Below are positions 49,901 to 57,766 of a stretch of 64,000 bases of DNA, piece after piece (positions within the stretch are counted from its first letter, which is position 1; every line of letters starts with the position of its first letter). A program made the translations under genes and the position numbers. The stretch is from CAVVJA01 sp963809815 (GTDB lineage Bacteria; Actinomycetota; Actinomycetes; Mycobacteriales; Jatrophihabitantaceae): positions 62,001 to 126,000 of the forward strand of contig CAWELM010000016.1 in NCBI GenBank assembly GCA_963809815.1, given 5' to 3'. The notes beneath the pieces are model-generated. The model worked only from the letters and a program-made list of their open reading frames with translations, did no database searches and was not told where the DNA came from.

Positions 49901-50088
49901 AAGGCGTCGCCTTGGTTGGCGTCGGCCGCGCGCTCGGATACCCGGTCGGATTCGATCCGGGACAGCTGGTCGACGACTACCGCCGGGTGGCTCGCCGGGC
50001 CCGGCGGGTGGTTGAACGCGTCTTCTACGGCTCGACGAGCGCTTCGTCGCGCTCGGTCTCGACCGCGGGTGACGGAGCGGGAACGTGA
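46963..50088 (+). CDS. glnE: Glutamine-synthetase adenylyltransferase/deadenylylase
   Basis: The protein has 1041 residues with two nucleotidyltransferase modules. The N-terminal one shows IIGMGKAGGRELNYVSDVDV followed by FVAEP; the C-terminal one shows VIAMGRLGGYEVGYGSDADV followed by MFVYE. Each is followed by a helical GlnD/PII-uridylyl-like region (LKLGPGGLRDVEFAVQLLQL; LKLGRGGLADIEWTVQLLQL). It switches glutamine synthetase I off and on by AMP transfer. The target GlnA1 is not in this window. ATG at 46963 follows AGGAGG. Its last 64 bases overlap the opposite-strand PAP2 gene. Confidence 0.95.
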   Translation: MTMADDRADRLSPPGRMNQRLARLGFMDPDRAAEVLAGPPLSWWDSEASAPASPGAAAVIAALGRASDPDLAVNALADLARTVVGDDVALLRSALETSGQVRSRLINLLGASIELGAHLVAYPDHWRVMLSADYDADGVARRLADAVGADVTDPVTGTGGGRARLGGAEAVARLRIAYRRELADIAGRDMAGDLSLPAVTEALADLAGYTLQTALAVAAYDLTPDAAPCRLAIIGMGKAGGRELNYVSDVDVIFVAEPADAATTDAGTEAALGVATRLASATMRICRAVAWEVDANLRPEGKDGPLVRTLASHAAYYARWASTWEFQALLKMRPVAGDPELGERYVRTLAPMVWSAAERPDFVADVRAMRRRVLAHVPPAIADRELKLGPGGLRDVEFAVQLLQLVHGRGDETLRESGTLLALARLRDGGYVGRDDAVSLADAYTFLRATEHRVQLRRLRRTHIVPEQPAELQRLARAMGYRPDGRGDAREVFQAEWALHGREVRRLHEKLFYRPLLEAVARVPTEALRLTPVEARRRLAALGFVDPDQALRHIEALTAGLSRRAILQRTLLPVMLSDFADAPNPDAGLLAYRRVSEELGSTPWFLRLLRDEGQVASRLAYLLGTSRYVSEMLERAPEALQMLAEDAGLSPRGEAELRAVMVDAANRQDSDTDAVLVVRSLRRQELLRTAFADLLGRLTIAETGLAISRTTEATLDAALHVARRSVARDLDVSELPIDFAVIAMGRLGGYEVGYGSDADVMFVYESRDLDLPDEAAARIAHDIAERMRNLLSVPSGDPPLGVDANLRPEGRSGPLVRSLASYAGYYARWSSAWEAQALLRARFAVGDVGLGDRFTALIDPVRYPVTGVSAEARAEIRRLKSRIDTERLPRGADASTHLKLGRGGLADIEWTVQLLQLAHGTDIPQLRTPRTLDALRAARAAGLLNPQDADALAEAWQLASHARNAVMLVRDRADDQLPSQGVALVGVGRALGYPVGFDPGQLVDDYRRVARRARRVVERVFYGSTSASSRSVSTAGDGAGT

Positions 50089-50867
50089 GCGGGTCGGCCT
50101 GACATCAGGTACTGAATTCCGAAGCCGACGCCGACGACAGCAGCCCCGGCGACGGCATCGATGATGAAGTGGTTCGCGGTGCCCACGATGACCAGCAGGG
50201 TGGCCACCGGGTACAGCACAGCCAGCGTGCGCGCCCACCACTTGCGAGTCGTGTATATCACCGCGATGGCGCTCCACAACGCCCATCCGATGTGCAGGCT
50301 GGGCATCGCGGCGAACTGGTTGGTGTGCTCGGCGATGTTCGGGTCCGCGAACGAACCCCAGGTGTGATACTCCGCCAAGGTGTCGATGTAGCCGTACGCC
50401 GGCAGCAGTCGTGGCGGAGCCAGGGGATAGAGGAAGAAACCGGCGAGCGCGACCAGGGTCAGTGCGAACAGCGCGGTTCGCAAGCCCCGATACACCCGCT
50501 TACGGGCGACGAACAACCAGGTGAGGACGCCGACGGTCACGACGAAGTGCAGCGTCGCGTAGTAGTAGTTCATCAGCTGGGCTAGCCAGGAGATGCCGCT
50601 CACGAACCGGTTGACCGACAGTTCGAAGTTCAGATGCAGGTGCTCCTGCAGCCACTGCACGCTGCTGCCATGCCGGTACGCGATGCTCGGCTGGTTGGGG
50701 ACCAGGTTGCGCGCTTCGCGGTACAGGTAGTAGCCGATGCCGATCAGCACCAGTTCTTGCCAGAGAACCGGGCGGCGGTAGCGCAGCAGCTGGTTGGGGA
50801 ACAATCCGCGAAAACGCGGCCCCGACGGGGCCGCGTTCACCAAGGACGCGTTGTAGCGGACTGCCAC
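50025..50867 (-). CDS. PAP2/Aur1-like membrane phosphatase or transferase
   Basis: The protein has 280 residues with about six membrane segments. Phosphatase motifs are LYPLAPPRLLP, AMPSLHIGWALW and the final GTANHFIIDAVAG, with the PSLH and H-x3-D signatures of PAP2 enzymes. The arrangement resembles the inositol-phosphoceramide synthase-like group, which in actinobacteria may act in phosphoinositol-lipid transfer. The substrate is unknown. The 3' end is antisense to the end of glnE over 64 bases. Confidence 0.85.
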   Translation of the reverse strand: MAVRYNASLVNAAPSGPRFRGLFPNQLLRYRRPVLWQELVLIGIGYYLYREARNLVPNQPSIAYRHGSSVQWLQEHLHLNFELSVNRFVSGISWLAQLMNYYYATLHFVVTVGVLTWLFVARKRVYRGLRTALFALTLVALAGFFLYPLAPPRLLPAYGYIDTLAEYHTWGSFADPNIAEHTNQFAAMPSLHIGWALWSAIAVIYTTRKWWARTLAVLYPVATLLVIVGTANHFIIDAVAGAAVVGVGFGIQYLMSGRPAHVPAPSPAVETERDEALVEP

Positions 50868-51033
50868 CCAGCCATAATCTCATCCCTGTCTCCTGCATTC
50901 CCGTGGTATCCCGCCTCCGCTCAGCGCGTGTTCAGGCGTCGGGTCGACAGGGCCTCCTCGGCCCACGCACCGGGCGACTGGACGCGATAATCTCCGGACC
51001 CGAGCAGCATCCGGCGAGCGTGAGGTTGGCGAA

Positions 51034-52494
51034 ATGACCAGTCAGAACGGTACAAAGGGCGCACAAGCCCAGATCGGCGTGACCGGGCTCGCGGTGATGG
51101 GCCGAAATCTGGCTCGTAACCTGGCGCGTCACGGATTCGTAGTGGCGTTGCACAACCGGACGCCGGCCCGGACCCGCAGTTTGGTCGCGGACCATGGTGA
51201 CGAAGGTCACTTCGTGCCGAGTGAATCATTGCCGGATTTCGTCGCGTCGCTGGAGCGACCCCGTGCGGTGATCATCATGGTGCAGGCCGGCGGGCCGACG
51301 GACGCTGTGATCGACGAGTTGTCCCCGCTGATGGAGTCGGGCGACATCCTGATCGACTGCGGGAATGCGCACTTCGTGGACACTCGCCGCCGCGAGGCGG
51401 CGCTGCGTGGTCAGGGCCTGCACTTCGTTGGTACCGGGGTATCGGGTGGCGAGGAGGGCGCGCTGCTCGGCCCGAGCATCATGCCGGGCGGCTCGGTGGA
51501 GTCCTATCAGAAGCTCGGCCCGATGTTCGAGTCGATCGCGGCGCAGGTGGACGGAACCCCGTGTTGCGTTCACGTCGGTCCGGACGGCGCCGGCCACTTC
51601 GTCAAGATGGTGCACAACGGCATCGAATACGCGGACATGCAGCTGATCGCCGAGGCTTACGACTTGCTCCGTACCGGCTTGTCGGCAAGCCCGGCGGAGA
51701 TTGCCGACATTTTCCGCACCTGGAACGAGGGTGAGCTGGAGTCCTTCCTCATCGAGATCACCGCCGATGTGCTCGGTCACGTCGACGCGGCCACCGGTCG
51801 GCCGTTCATCGACATCGTGCTGGACCAGGCGGAGCAGAAAGGTACCGGTCGCTGGACGGTGCAGAGCGCACTAGACCTCGGGGTTCCGATCACCGGGATT
51901 GCCGAGGCGACCTTTGCCCGCTCGCTGTCCGGCCACGCGGACCAGCGCGGGGCGGCGCGAGCTACGTTTGCGAACGTCGTCGTGGCGCCCTGGGTCGTAG
52001 ACGACCGCGAGACCTTCGTCGAGGACGTGCGCAGGGCGTTGTACGCCTCGAAGGTCGTCGCCTACGCGCAGGGGTTCGACCACATTGCCGCTGGCAGTGA
52101 GGAATACGACTGGAACATCGACCGGGGTGCGATGGCGACCATCTGGCGGGGCGGCTGCATCATTCGGGCGCGGTTCCTCGATCGGATCCGTGAGGCGTAC
52201 GACAAGGATCCGATCCTTCCGTCGCTGCTCGTCGCGCCGTACTTCGCTGGTGCCGTCTCCGACGGCGTGGCGAGCTGGCGTCGCGTTGTGGCCGATGCCG
52301 CTCGGGCTGGTGTTCCCACGCCGGCGTTCTCGTCTTCGTTGGCGTACTTCGACGGGCTCCGACGGGACCGGTTGCCGGCCGCGCTTATCCAAGGCCTGCG
52401 CGACGACTTCGGGGCACACACCTATCGCCGGGTCGACCGAGACGGTGCCTTCCACACCCAGTGGGCCGGCGACAAGACCGAATCGCCGGCGTAA
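51034..52494 (+). CDS. gnd: 6-phosphogluconate dehydrogenase (decarboxylating)
   Basis: The protein has 486 residues, the long NADP-type form. The nucleotide motif GVTGLAVMGRNLARNLARHG is at the N-terminus, DCGNAHFVDTRRR follows, and the substrate-binding HVGPDGAGHFVKMVHNGIEY carries the catalytic Lys. The all-helical C-terminal domain ends with the IEAL-like HTYRRVDRDGAFHTQW tail. It makes ribulose-5-phosphate, CO2 and NADPH; the NADPH supports fatty-acid synthesis and redox defence. It is free-standing. Confidence 0.95.
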   Translation: MTSQNGTKGAQAQIGVTGLAVMGRNLARNLARHGFVVALHNRTPARTRSLVADHGDEGHFVPSESLPDFVASLERPRAVIIMVQAGGPTDAVIDELSPLMESGDILIDCGNAHFVDTRRREAALRGQGLHFVGTGVSGGEEGALLGPSIMPGGSVESYQKLGPMFESIAAQVDGTPCCVHVGPDGAGHFVKMVHNGIEYADMQLIAEAYDLLRTGLSASPAEIADIFRTWNEGELESFLIEITADVLGHVDAATGRPFIDIVLDQAEQKGTGRWTVQSALDLGVPITGIAEATFARSLSGHADQRGAARATFANVVVAPWVVDDRETFVEDVRRALYASKVVAYAQGFDHIAAGSEEYDWNIDRGAMATIWRGGCIIRARFLDRIREAYDKDPILPSLLVAPYFAGAVSDGVASWRRVVADAARAGVPTPAFSSSLAYFDGLRRDRLPAALIQGLRDDFGAHTYRRVDRDGAFHTQWAGDKTESPA

Positions 52495-52524
52495 GAACAG
52501 GAGCTCAGGCCGACGCGACCTCGG

Positions 52525-54402
52525 CTAATGAGCGCGCAAGATCGGCCGAAGCTGGTCGAGAACGCCCGGATCTTCGATCGTCGACGGCACCGGCTCGTCT
52601 CGCCCTTCGGCGATGCCACGCAGGGTCTTGCGCAGGATCTTGCCGGAGCGCGTCTTGGGTAGGCCGGCGACGACGTCCACATCGCGGAACGCCGCTACCG
52701 GGCCGATCTCGCGGCGGACCGCATCGACAAGCTCGCTGCGGAGCGTGTCCTCGTCGATGTCGGCCCCGGCTTTCAGAACGACGAGCCCGCGCGCAAGCTG
52801 GCCTTTGAGCGGGTCCGGAACGCCGATGACTGCGCATTCCGCGACGGCCGGATGCGCGGCCAGTACCGCCTCTATCTCGCCCGTCGACAGCCGATGGCCG
52901 GCCACGTTGATGACGTCGTCGGTGCGGCCCATGACGTACAGGTAGTCGTCCTCGTCGCGATAGCCACCGTCACCGGTGAGGTAGTACCCGTCGTACCGCG
53001 ACAAGTACTCCTCGACATAGCGCTGGTCGTCGTTCCAAAGTGTCGGGAGCGAGCCGGGCGGTAGCGGCAACTTGATGGCGATTGCGCCCTGTTGCCCAGG
53101 CGGCAGCTCGGCGCCCTCCGGATCGAGAATGCGCACATCCCAACCGGGCACCGCTACCGTGGCCGAACCGGGCTTGACCGACATCGGCTCCAGCCCACGC
53201 GGGTTCGCGGCGATCGGCCATCCGGTCTCGGTCTGCCACCAGTGGTCGATCACCGGGACGCCGAGCTTGTCCCTCGCCCAGCCGAGCGTGTCCGGGTCCA
53301 GCCGCTCGCCGGCCATGAACAGCGTGCGGAACGCCGACAGGTCGTAGTTGGCGATTTCCTTGCCGTCAGGGTCGATCCGTTTGATCGCCCGCAACGCGGT
53401 GGGCGCGGTGAACAGCGCTTTCGCCCTCGTCTCGGCGAGGACTCGCCAGAACGCACCGGCGTCCGGTGTGCCGACGGGCTTGCCCTCGTACATGACACTG
53501 GTCGCGCCGATGAGGAGCGGCGCGTAGCAGATGTAGGAGTGGCCAACGACCCAGCCGACGTCCGACGCCGTCCACCACACTTCACCGGGATGGATGTCGT
53601 AGACCGCATACATCGAGTACGTGAGCGCGACCGCATGGCCGCCGGCGTCGCGTACCACGCCCTTGGGTCGGCCAGTAGTGCCGGACGTGTAAAGGATGTA
53701 GAGCGGGTCGGTCGCCTTGACCGGCACAGGGTCGACGGGCTTCGCGTCGGCCATCAGCTCGGTCCACTCCAGGTAGCGAGGACCGAGTGCCGCCAGTTTG
53801 GCGTCGCGCTGCAACATGACGATCCGCTCGGGCTGGTGTGTCGTCATGGTCAGCGCCTGGTCGACGATCGGTTGATACTCGACGATCCGCGTCGGCTCGA
53901 TGCCGCAGGACGCGGCGATGATCAACGTAGGCCGGGCGTCATCGATCCGGGCGGCAAGCTCGCGCGGGGCGAAGCCGCCGAAGACGACGGAGTGCACGGC
54001 ACCGAGCCGCGCGCAGGCCAGCATGGCGATGACAGCTTCCGGCACCATCGGCATATAGATGATGGCGCGGTCGCTCTTCCTAACGCCCAGGGCGGCAAGG
54101 CCGCCGGCGAACCGCGCCACCTCATCGCGCAACTCCCGGTAGCTGTATGTCCGCTTGGCGCCCGTCACCGCCGAATCCCAGATCAAGGCCGGCTGATCAC
54201 CGCGGCCGCCGTCCGCGTGCCGATCCAGCGCGTTGAATGCGGTGTTCAGCTCGCCGTCGGGAAACCACCGGTACAGGGGCGGGTTGCTGTCGTCGAGCGC
54301 CCGAGTTGGCATCACCGTCCAGTCGATAGCTCGCGCCGCGTCGAGCCAGAACTCGTCTCGTGACTCGATGCTGCGCCGGAACTCGGACAGATAAGCGCCC
54401 AT
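52525..54402 (-). CDS. prpE: Propionyl/acetyl-CoA synthetase (PrpE type)
   Basis: The protein has 625 residues and belongs to the ANL superfamily. The P-loop YILYTSGTTGRPKGVVRDAG, the WWTASDVGWVVGHSYICYAP motif, HWWQTETGWPIAAN and the C-terminal KTRSGKILRKTLRGIAEG with the acylation-regulated catalytic Lys are all present. The GRPKGVVRDAGGH variant and 625 length fit propionyl-CoA synthetase better than Acs. GGGAGG precedes the ATG. It activates short acids to CoA thioesters. It converges on gnd. Confidence 0.9.
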   Translation of the reverse strand: MGAYLSEFRRSIESRDEFWLDAARAIDWTVMPTRALDDSNPPLYRWFPDGELNTAFNALDRHADGGRGDQPALIWDSAVTGAKRTYSYRELRDEVARFAGGLAALGVRKSDRAIIYMPMVPEAVIAMLACARLGAVHSVVFGGFAPRELAARIDDARPTLIIAASCGIEPTRIVEYQPIVDQALTMTTHQPERIVMLQRDAKLAALGPRYLEWTELMADAKPVDPVPVKATDPLYILYTSGTTGRPKGVVRDAGGHAVALTYSMYAVYDIHPGEVWWTASDVGWVVGHSYICYAPLLIGATSVMYEGKPVGTPDAGAFWRVLAETRAKALFTAPTALRAIKRIDPDGKEIANYDLSAFRTLFMAGERLDPDTLGWARDKLGVPVIDHWWQTETGWPIAANPRGLEPMSVKPGSATVAVPGWDVRILDPEGAELPPGQQGAIAIKLPLPPGSLPTLWNDDQRYVEEYLSRYDGYYLTGDGGYRDEDDYLYVMGRTDDVINVAGHRLSTGEIEAVLAAHPAVAECAVIGVPDPLKGQLARGLVVLKAGADIDEDTLRSELVDAVRREIGPVAAFRDVDVVAGLPKTRSGKILRKTLRGIAEGRDEPVPSTIEDPGVLDQLRPILRAH

Positions 54403-54666
54403 TGGGCCTCCCCGGATCGATGGGACGTAGGCGGCGGCATTGCCATTATCGCCGGGCGCTGGCGGCTCGCTGTTACCTTGCCGATGATCTTGAGCCTACC
54501 GTCGCCCCACGGCTACCAGACCAAGATCACAACCGAGCTCACGACGGACCCCTCTCGAAGCCGACAACCTCTGCCTCGACCACTGATCTCCGGCTGTCCG
54601 ATCTTCACGTCGTAATTCAGCTCGAACTTCGCACGGCCGCGGTTGAGAATCGCTGGGAGGTCAAGA
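54403..54666. other. Gap without recognised gene
   Basis: These 264 bases lie between the divergent start of prpE and the end of the FhuF-like gene. I see no convincing frame, RNA gene or strong hairpin. Confidence 0.4.
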
Positions 54667-55371
54667 TCAACTCAGTCCGACGTGTTTCCTCGTCGTCCCG
54701 CCTCCGTAATCGTGTGCGCTGCGCGAGCTGGTTCGCTTACCGAGGACGCAGTCGCCGCAAACGGCCACTCGAGCTCCCGTGGCCTGGTAGATGAGGCAGC
54801 AGCTGCGGCGCCGGAAGCCGGGGCCGCTGTGCAGCTTGCCGCCATCCACTCGGTGATCGGCCAGCACGCCGTCGGCGACAGCGCGGGCCGGCTCGGTGAG
54901 GTCTGGACGAGCCATGGCGAGCTGGTGCGCAGCGCTGTTCGCGGCGGAAGCGATGTTGCCCCAGAGGGCTCGTGACGGGACGCCATATCTGGAGCAGATC
55001 AGATCCGTGAGTTCACCGACCGCGCCATCGAGCAGATCGGACTCGACCGAGGTCGTCGCGAGCGAGAGCGGGTAGACGCCGCCGAGATCGTCCTGCCACC
55101 AAAGGTCAGTCCCCGTTAGGGAAACCGCTCCCCACCCGGAGGCCTCGATGGCCAAGGCAGGAGCCAGGATGCGGGCGACGACGCCGAGCTGGACCACCGA
55201 GGCGGCGACGCGTTTGGGCACATCCGGCCGGGCTGCGCGAAGGGTCGCATGCACGTACTCGACCCGCTCGTCGAGGGGAGCGGGGTCGTCTGTCAGCTCG
55301 CGGAGCGAGCGCCACTTTCCCTCGGGAGACTCGCCACCGCGGTGCGTCTGCGCTGTGAAGAAGCCGCCCAA
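54667..55371 (-). CDS. FhuF-like (2Fe-2S) protein
   Basis: The C-terminal cluster RRRSCCLIYQATGARVAVCG followed by DCVLG is the CCx10CGDC iron-sulfur motif of FhuF-type ferric-siderophore reductases and related proteins. The N-terminal part is helical (LRELTDDPAPLDERVEYVHA, ALWGNIASAANSAAHQLA). No ATG or GTG occurs near the expected start; similarity seems to begin slightly upstream (TISDKLAALGGFF) and TTG at 55371 is only the first usable codon. It follows cbtA directly on the same strand, so it belongs to the B12-controlled metal operon. Confidence 0.75.
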   Translation of the reverse strand: MGGFFTAQTHRGGESPEGKWRSLRELTDDPAPLDERVEYVHATLRAARPDVPKRVAASVVQLGVVARILAPALAIEASGWGAVSLTGTDLWWQDDLGGVYPLSLATTSVESDLLDGAVGELTDLICSRYGVPSRALWGNIASAANSAAHQLAMARPDLTEPARAVADGVLADHRVDGGKLHSGPGFRRRSCCLIYQATGARVAVCGDCVLGKRTSSRSAHDYGGGTTRKHVGLS

Positions 55372-55424
55372 GGCAGCGAGCTTGTCGGAGATCGTCCGGC
55401 GAGCTCGCTGATGCGGCTGACTGG

Positions 55425-56342
55425 CTATGCGACTGCGACCGGGTCGTCGGAACTCTGTGTCGTGTCCTTGTTTTGGCGGCCGACGACGAAGCGGTCGACG
55501 AGCGCACCGAAGATCATCGCCATCGTGGTCCAGATGAGCAGCTGGTTGATGATCGAGTACCACCGGAATTTCCAGAGCACATCCGCGTCGAACCCGGGGT
55601 AGACGATCTGGCCCGGTTGGAATGTCTTTCCGTCGACGGTCAGCGGTGTGGCCAGGATGTTCGTGATCGGCTGCGGCGTTTCGGTCGCGGCGTAGTTGTA
55701 GCCGAACTGACCGGCGTGTGCCTTGTTGGCAGCCAGGTGTCCCAGCGACGGCAGCACACCGATGATCACGCCGTAGACGACGAAGAACGCCAGCGCAGAC
55801 AGCAGGATCGACTTGTAGAGGCCGAAGCGGGGCAGGAGCTTGCGGGTAAGAAACACCGCCAGGCCCAGCAGCACCAGCGACACAGCGACTGTCGCCAGGT
55901 ACAGATGTCCGCGAGTCGTGATCGTGAATTCGTGCCCGATCGCGGGCGGGTTGGCCGGGTATTTCACGAACGGCAGCAGGTAGACGCCGAGGAATCCGAA
56001 GGCGGCGATCTGCCAGGCCAGTGTCTGCGGGCGGACTGTGAAGCGCCCGTGCAACACCAGATAAGCCACCGCTACGAGCGCGCCCATCGCAGTGGAGAAC
56101 GCCACGATGCCACTGAACATGCCGATCGTGGACTGGATCGTCCGACTGAAGAGCTCCGGACCATCCGGCGCGACCGGTCGCCCGGCGGCCTGGTTCAGCG
56201 CGGTGAGAATGTCGTCACGGCCAGACTCGTAGTCGATGGCCTTGTTGATAAGAGGCTCAGCCAAGATGCGGGCAAAGACGAAGCCCAGCACGCCGGCGAT
56301 GAAACCAGCGAGGGCTCCGCGCCCGATGACGCGGATCTCCAT
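55425..56342 (-). CDS. cbtA: Cobalt transporter subunit CbtA
   Basis: The protein has 305 residues with about seven membrane segments. GALAGFIAGVLGFVFARILA opens the protein, followed by the conserved LPFVKYPANPPAIG and the late WRYYSIINQ-like FRWYSIINQLLIW. CbtA with CbtB forms a predicted cobalt uptake system known from B12-riboswitch regulons. It starts 12 bases after cbtB and ends where the FhuF-like gene begins. The riboswitch upstream of cbtB should shut it off when cobalamin is abundant. Confidence 0.88.
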   Translation of the reverse strand: MEIRVIGRGALAGFIAGVLGFVFARILAEPLINKAIDYESGRDDILTALNQAAGRPVAPDGPELFSRTIQSTIGMFSGIVAFSTAMGALVAVAYLVLHGRFTVRPQTLAWQIAAFGFLGVYLLPFVKYPANPPAIGHEFTITTRGHLYLATVAVSLVLLGLAVFLTRKLLPRFGLYKSILLSALAFFVVYGVIIGVLPSLGHLAANKAHAGQFGYNYAATETPQPITNILATPLTVDGKTFQPGQIVYPGFDADVLWKFRWYSIINQLLIWTTMAMIFGALVDRFVVGRQNKDTTQSSDDPVAVA

Positions 56343-56354
56343 CTGTGCCCCTGA

Positions 56355-56582
56355 TCAATGGCAGGGAAAGCCGAGGAAGTGCCGCGCGTCGTGCACCCAC
56401 TCGTGGATCACCATCGTCTTACCGAAGACCGAGGTCATGCCCTCGTCCACACCTACGAGGTAGTAGACGACCAAGGCGAGGAGCAGCGTCAGGCTGAGCA
56501 GGGTGATCACGCGGGCCTTGGACAGCGCCTCGGGCGAAACCTTGACTCCGGGCGCCGAAGACGGAGCCGGAATGCTTGTCAT
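56355..56582 (-). CDS. cbtB: Cobalt transporter subunit CbtB
   Basis: The protein has 75 residues: one membrane helix (VITLLSLTLLLALVVYYLVG) and a C-terminal His-rich motif VIHEWVHDARHFLGFPCH, the typical CbtB metal-binding tail. It is the first gene of cbtB-cbtA-fhuF-like and lies directly behind a B12 riboswitch. AAGGAGG precedes the ATG. Confidence 0.88.
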   Translation of the reverse strand: MTSIPAPSSAPGVKVSPEALSKARVITLLSLTLLLALVVYYLVGVDEGMTSVFGKTMVIHEWVHDARHFLGFPCH

Positions 56583-56591
56583 TGAGCCTCC

Positions 56592-56740
56592 TTCAGGGAT
56601 TGTGCGTCCCTACCAATGGATGGGCGTCATGACGGCGAAGTATCTGACTCACCCGAAACTCGCCTCGGGCTCACAGTGGCGCAACCGTCCCGGAGTCTCA
56701 CCGGCTTCCTTACGCCGTCATGCGCGGTCAGGTTAGCAGC
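56592..56740 (-). promoter_or_regulatory. Cobalamin riboswitch of the cbtBA operon
   Basis: On the minus strand the B12-box reads GGAAGCCGGTGAGACTCCGG, then GCGCCACTGTGAG (56671-56710 read in reverse), followed by GAGTCAGATAC (56640-56650). A 10-base P1 helix is formed by CATGACGGCG (56628-56637) and CGCCGTCATG (56713-56722). Adenosylcobalamin binding should repress the operon. Confidence 0.93.
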
Positions 56741-56797
56741 ACGCTGGAGAAGCCGGTCAAACCTCTGGCGAGAACCACCGGATCTTGGTGCGGCGGC

Positions 56798-56812
56798 TAC
56801 CCTCGGCGCGTG
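56798..56812 (+). promoter_or_regulatory. Probable leaderless promoter (-10) of cobD
   Basis: TACCCT (56798-56803) lies six bases before the GTG at 56810, the spacing of actinobacterial leaderless transcripts. No ribosome binding site is present before this start. It is the first sensible start after the divergent riboswitch. Confidence 0.45.
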
Positions 56813-57766
56813 TCTTCCGGTCCTGGCTATCGAGTCACAGTTTCGGCAGCGGGACTGCTGGCCGGCGTGATTGTCGACCAGTGCGTCGGCGACCCTCGCC
56901 GAGGACACCCGGTCGCTCTGTTTGGCGGCGCGGCGGCCCGGCTGGAACGGGCGATGTGGCGTGACGACCGCGCCGCTGGTGGCGCGTATGCGGCGGTGTT
57001 GGTTGGCGGCGCCGTGGGTCTCGGACTCCTGCTGAGGCGAGGATCGGCGCGGACCCTGTTCGCGGCTACGGCGGCTGGAACCTGGGCCGCGCTCGGTAGC
57101 CGGTCGTTATTCGACGAGGCCGGAACCGTGGATGCGCACCTGGGCCGGGGAGACCTTCCGTCGGCTCGCCGGCAGCTCACGCATCTCGTTGGTCGTCGTA
57201 CCGACGAACTCGACGAACCGGAAATCGCCCGTGCCGTGATCGAGTCGGTCGCCGAGAACACCAGCGACGCGGTGATCGCTCCGCTGTTCTGGGGGGCAGT
57301 GGCGGGCCTGCCGGGCTTGCTCGGCTACCGGGCGATCAACACGCTCGACGCAATGGTGGGACACCACAGCCCGCGCTACGAGAACTTCGGGTGGGCGTCC
57401 GCCCGGGCCGACGACATCGTCAACTACCTCCCGGCTCGGCTGACCGCGATGCTCACGGCGGTCGCCGCGCCGCTAGTCGGCGGGCGCACTCGTGAGGTGG
57501 TAAGGGTCGTGCGACGTGACGGGCGACGGCATCCGAGTCCCAACGCCGGCATGACAGAAGCGGCGTTCGCGGCGGCGCTCGGCGTACGGCTCGGTGGGCG
57601 AAACGAGTACGGAACGCGGGTCGAGGAGCGCCCGATCCTCGCCGCCGACGGCCGGGCGGCAGTGGCCGCTGACCTCGAGCGGGCGGTCAGGCTCGGCCGG
57701 TCGATTTCGTTCGGTGCCGCAGCGGTGTGCGCAGGGCTCCGCCTGCTGCGAAGGAGACGCCGGTGA
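56810..57766 (+). CDS. cobD: Adenosylcobinamide-phosphate synthase
   Basis: The protein has 318 residues and amidates adenosylcobyric acid with aminopropanol phosphate. Family motifs: GVIVDQCVGDPRRGHPVALFGG, the ARAVIESVAENTSDAVIAPL signature, YRAINTLDAMVGHHSPRYEN and HPSPNAGMTEAAFAAALGV with GGRNEYGTRVEERP. Membrane segments lie in the N-terminal third and around ARLTAMLTAVAAPLVGG. The start at 56810 is set by homology and a leaderless promoter. cobQ overlaps its stop by four bases. It is divergent from the B12-riboswitch operon and has no riboswitch of its own. Confidence 0.93.
   Translation: MSSGPGYRVTVSAAGLLAGVIVDQCVGDPRRGHPVALFGGAAARLERAMWRDDRAAGGAYAAVLVGGAVGLGLLLRRGSARTLFAATAAGTWAALGSRSLFDEAGTVDAHLGRGDLPSARRQLTHLVGRRTDELDEPEIARAVIESVAENTSDAVIAPLFWGAVAGLPGLLGYRAINTLDAMVGHHSPRYENFGWASARADDIVNYLPARLTAMLTAVAAPLVGGRTREVVRVVRRDGRRHPSPNAGMTEAAFAAALGVRLGGRNEYGTRVEERPILAADGRAAVAADLERAVRLGRSISFGAAAVCAGLRLLRRRRR

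Noticed and set aside
53092..54363. 423-codon plus-strand frame over prpE
   Set aside because: prpE is intact on the minus strand; the plus frame has no recognisable sequence.
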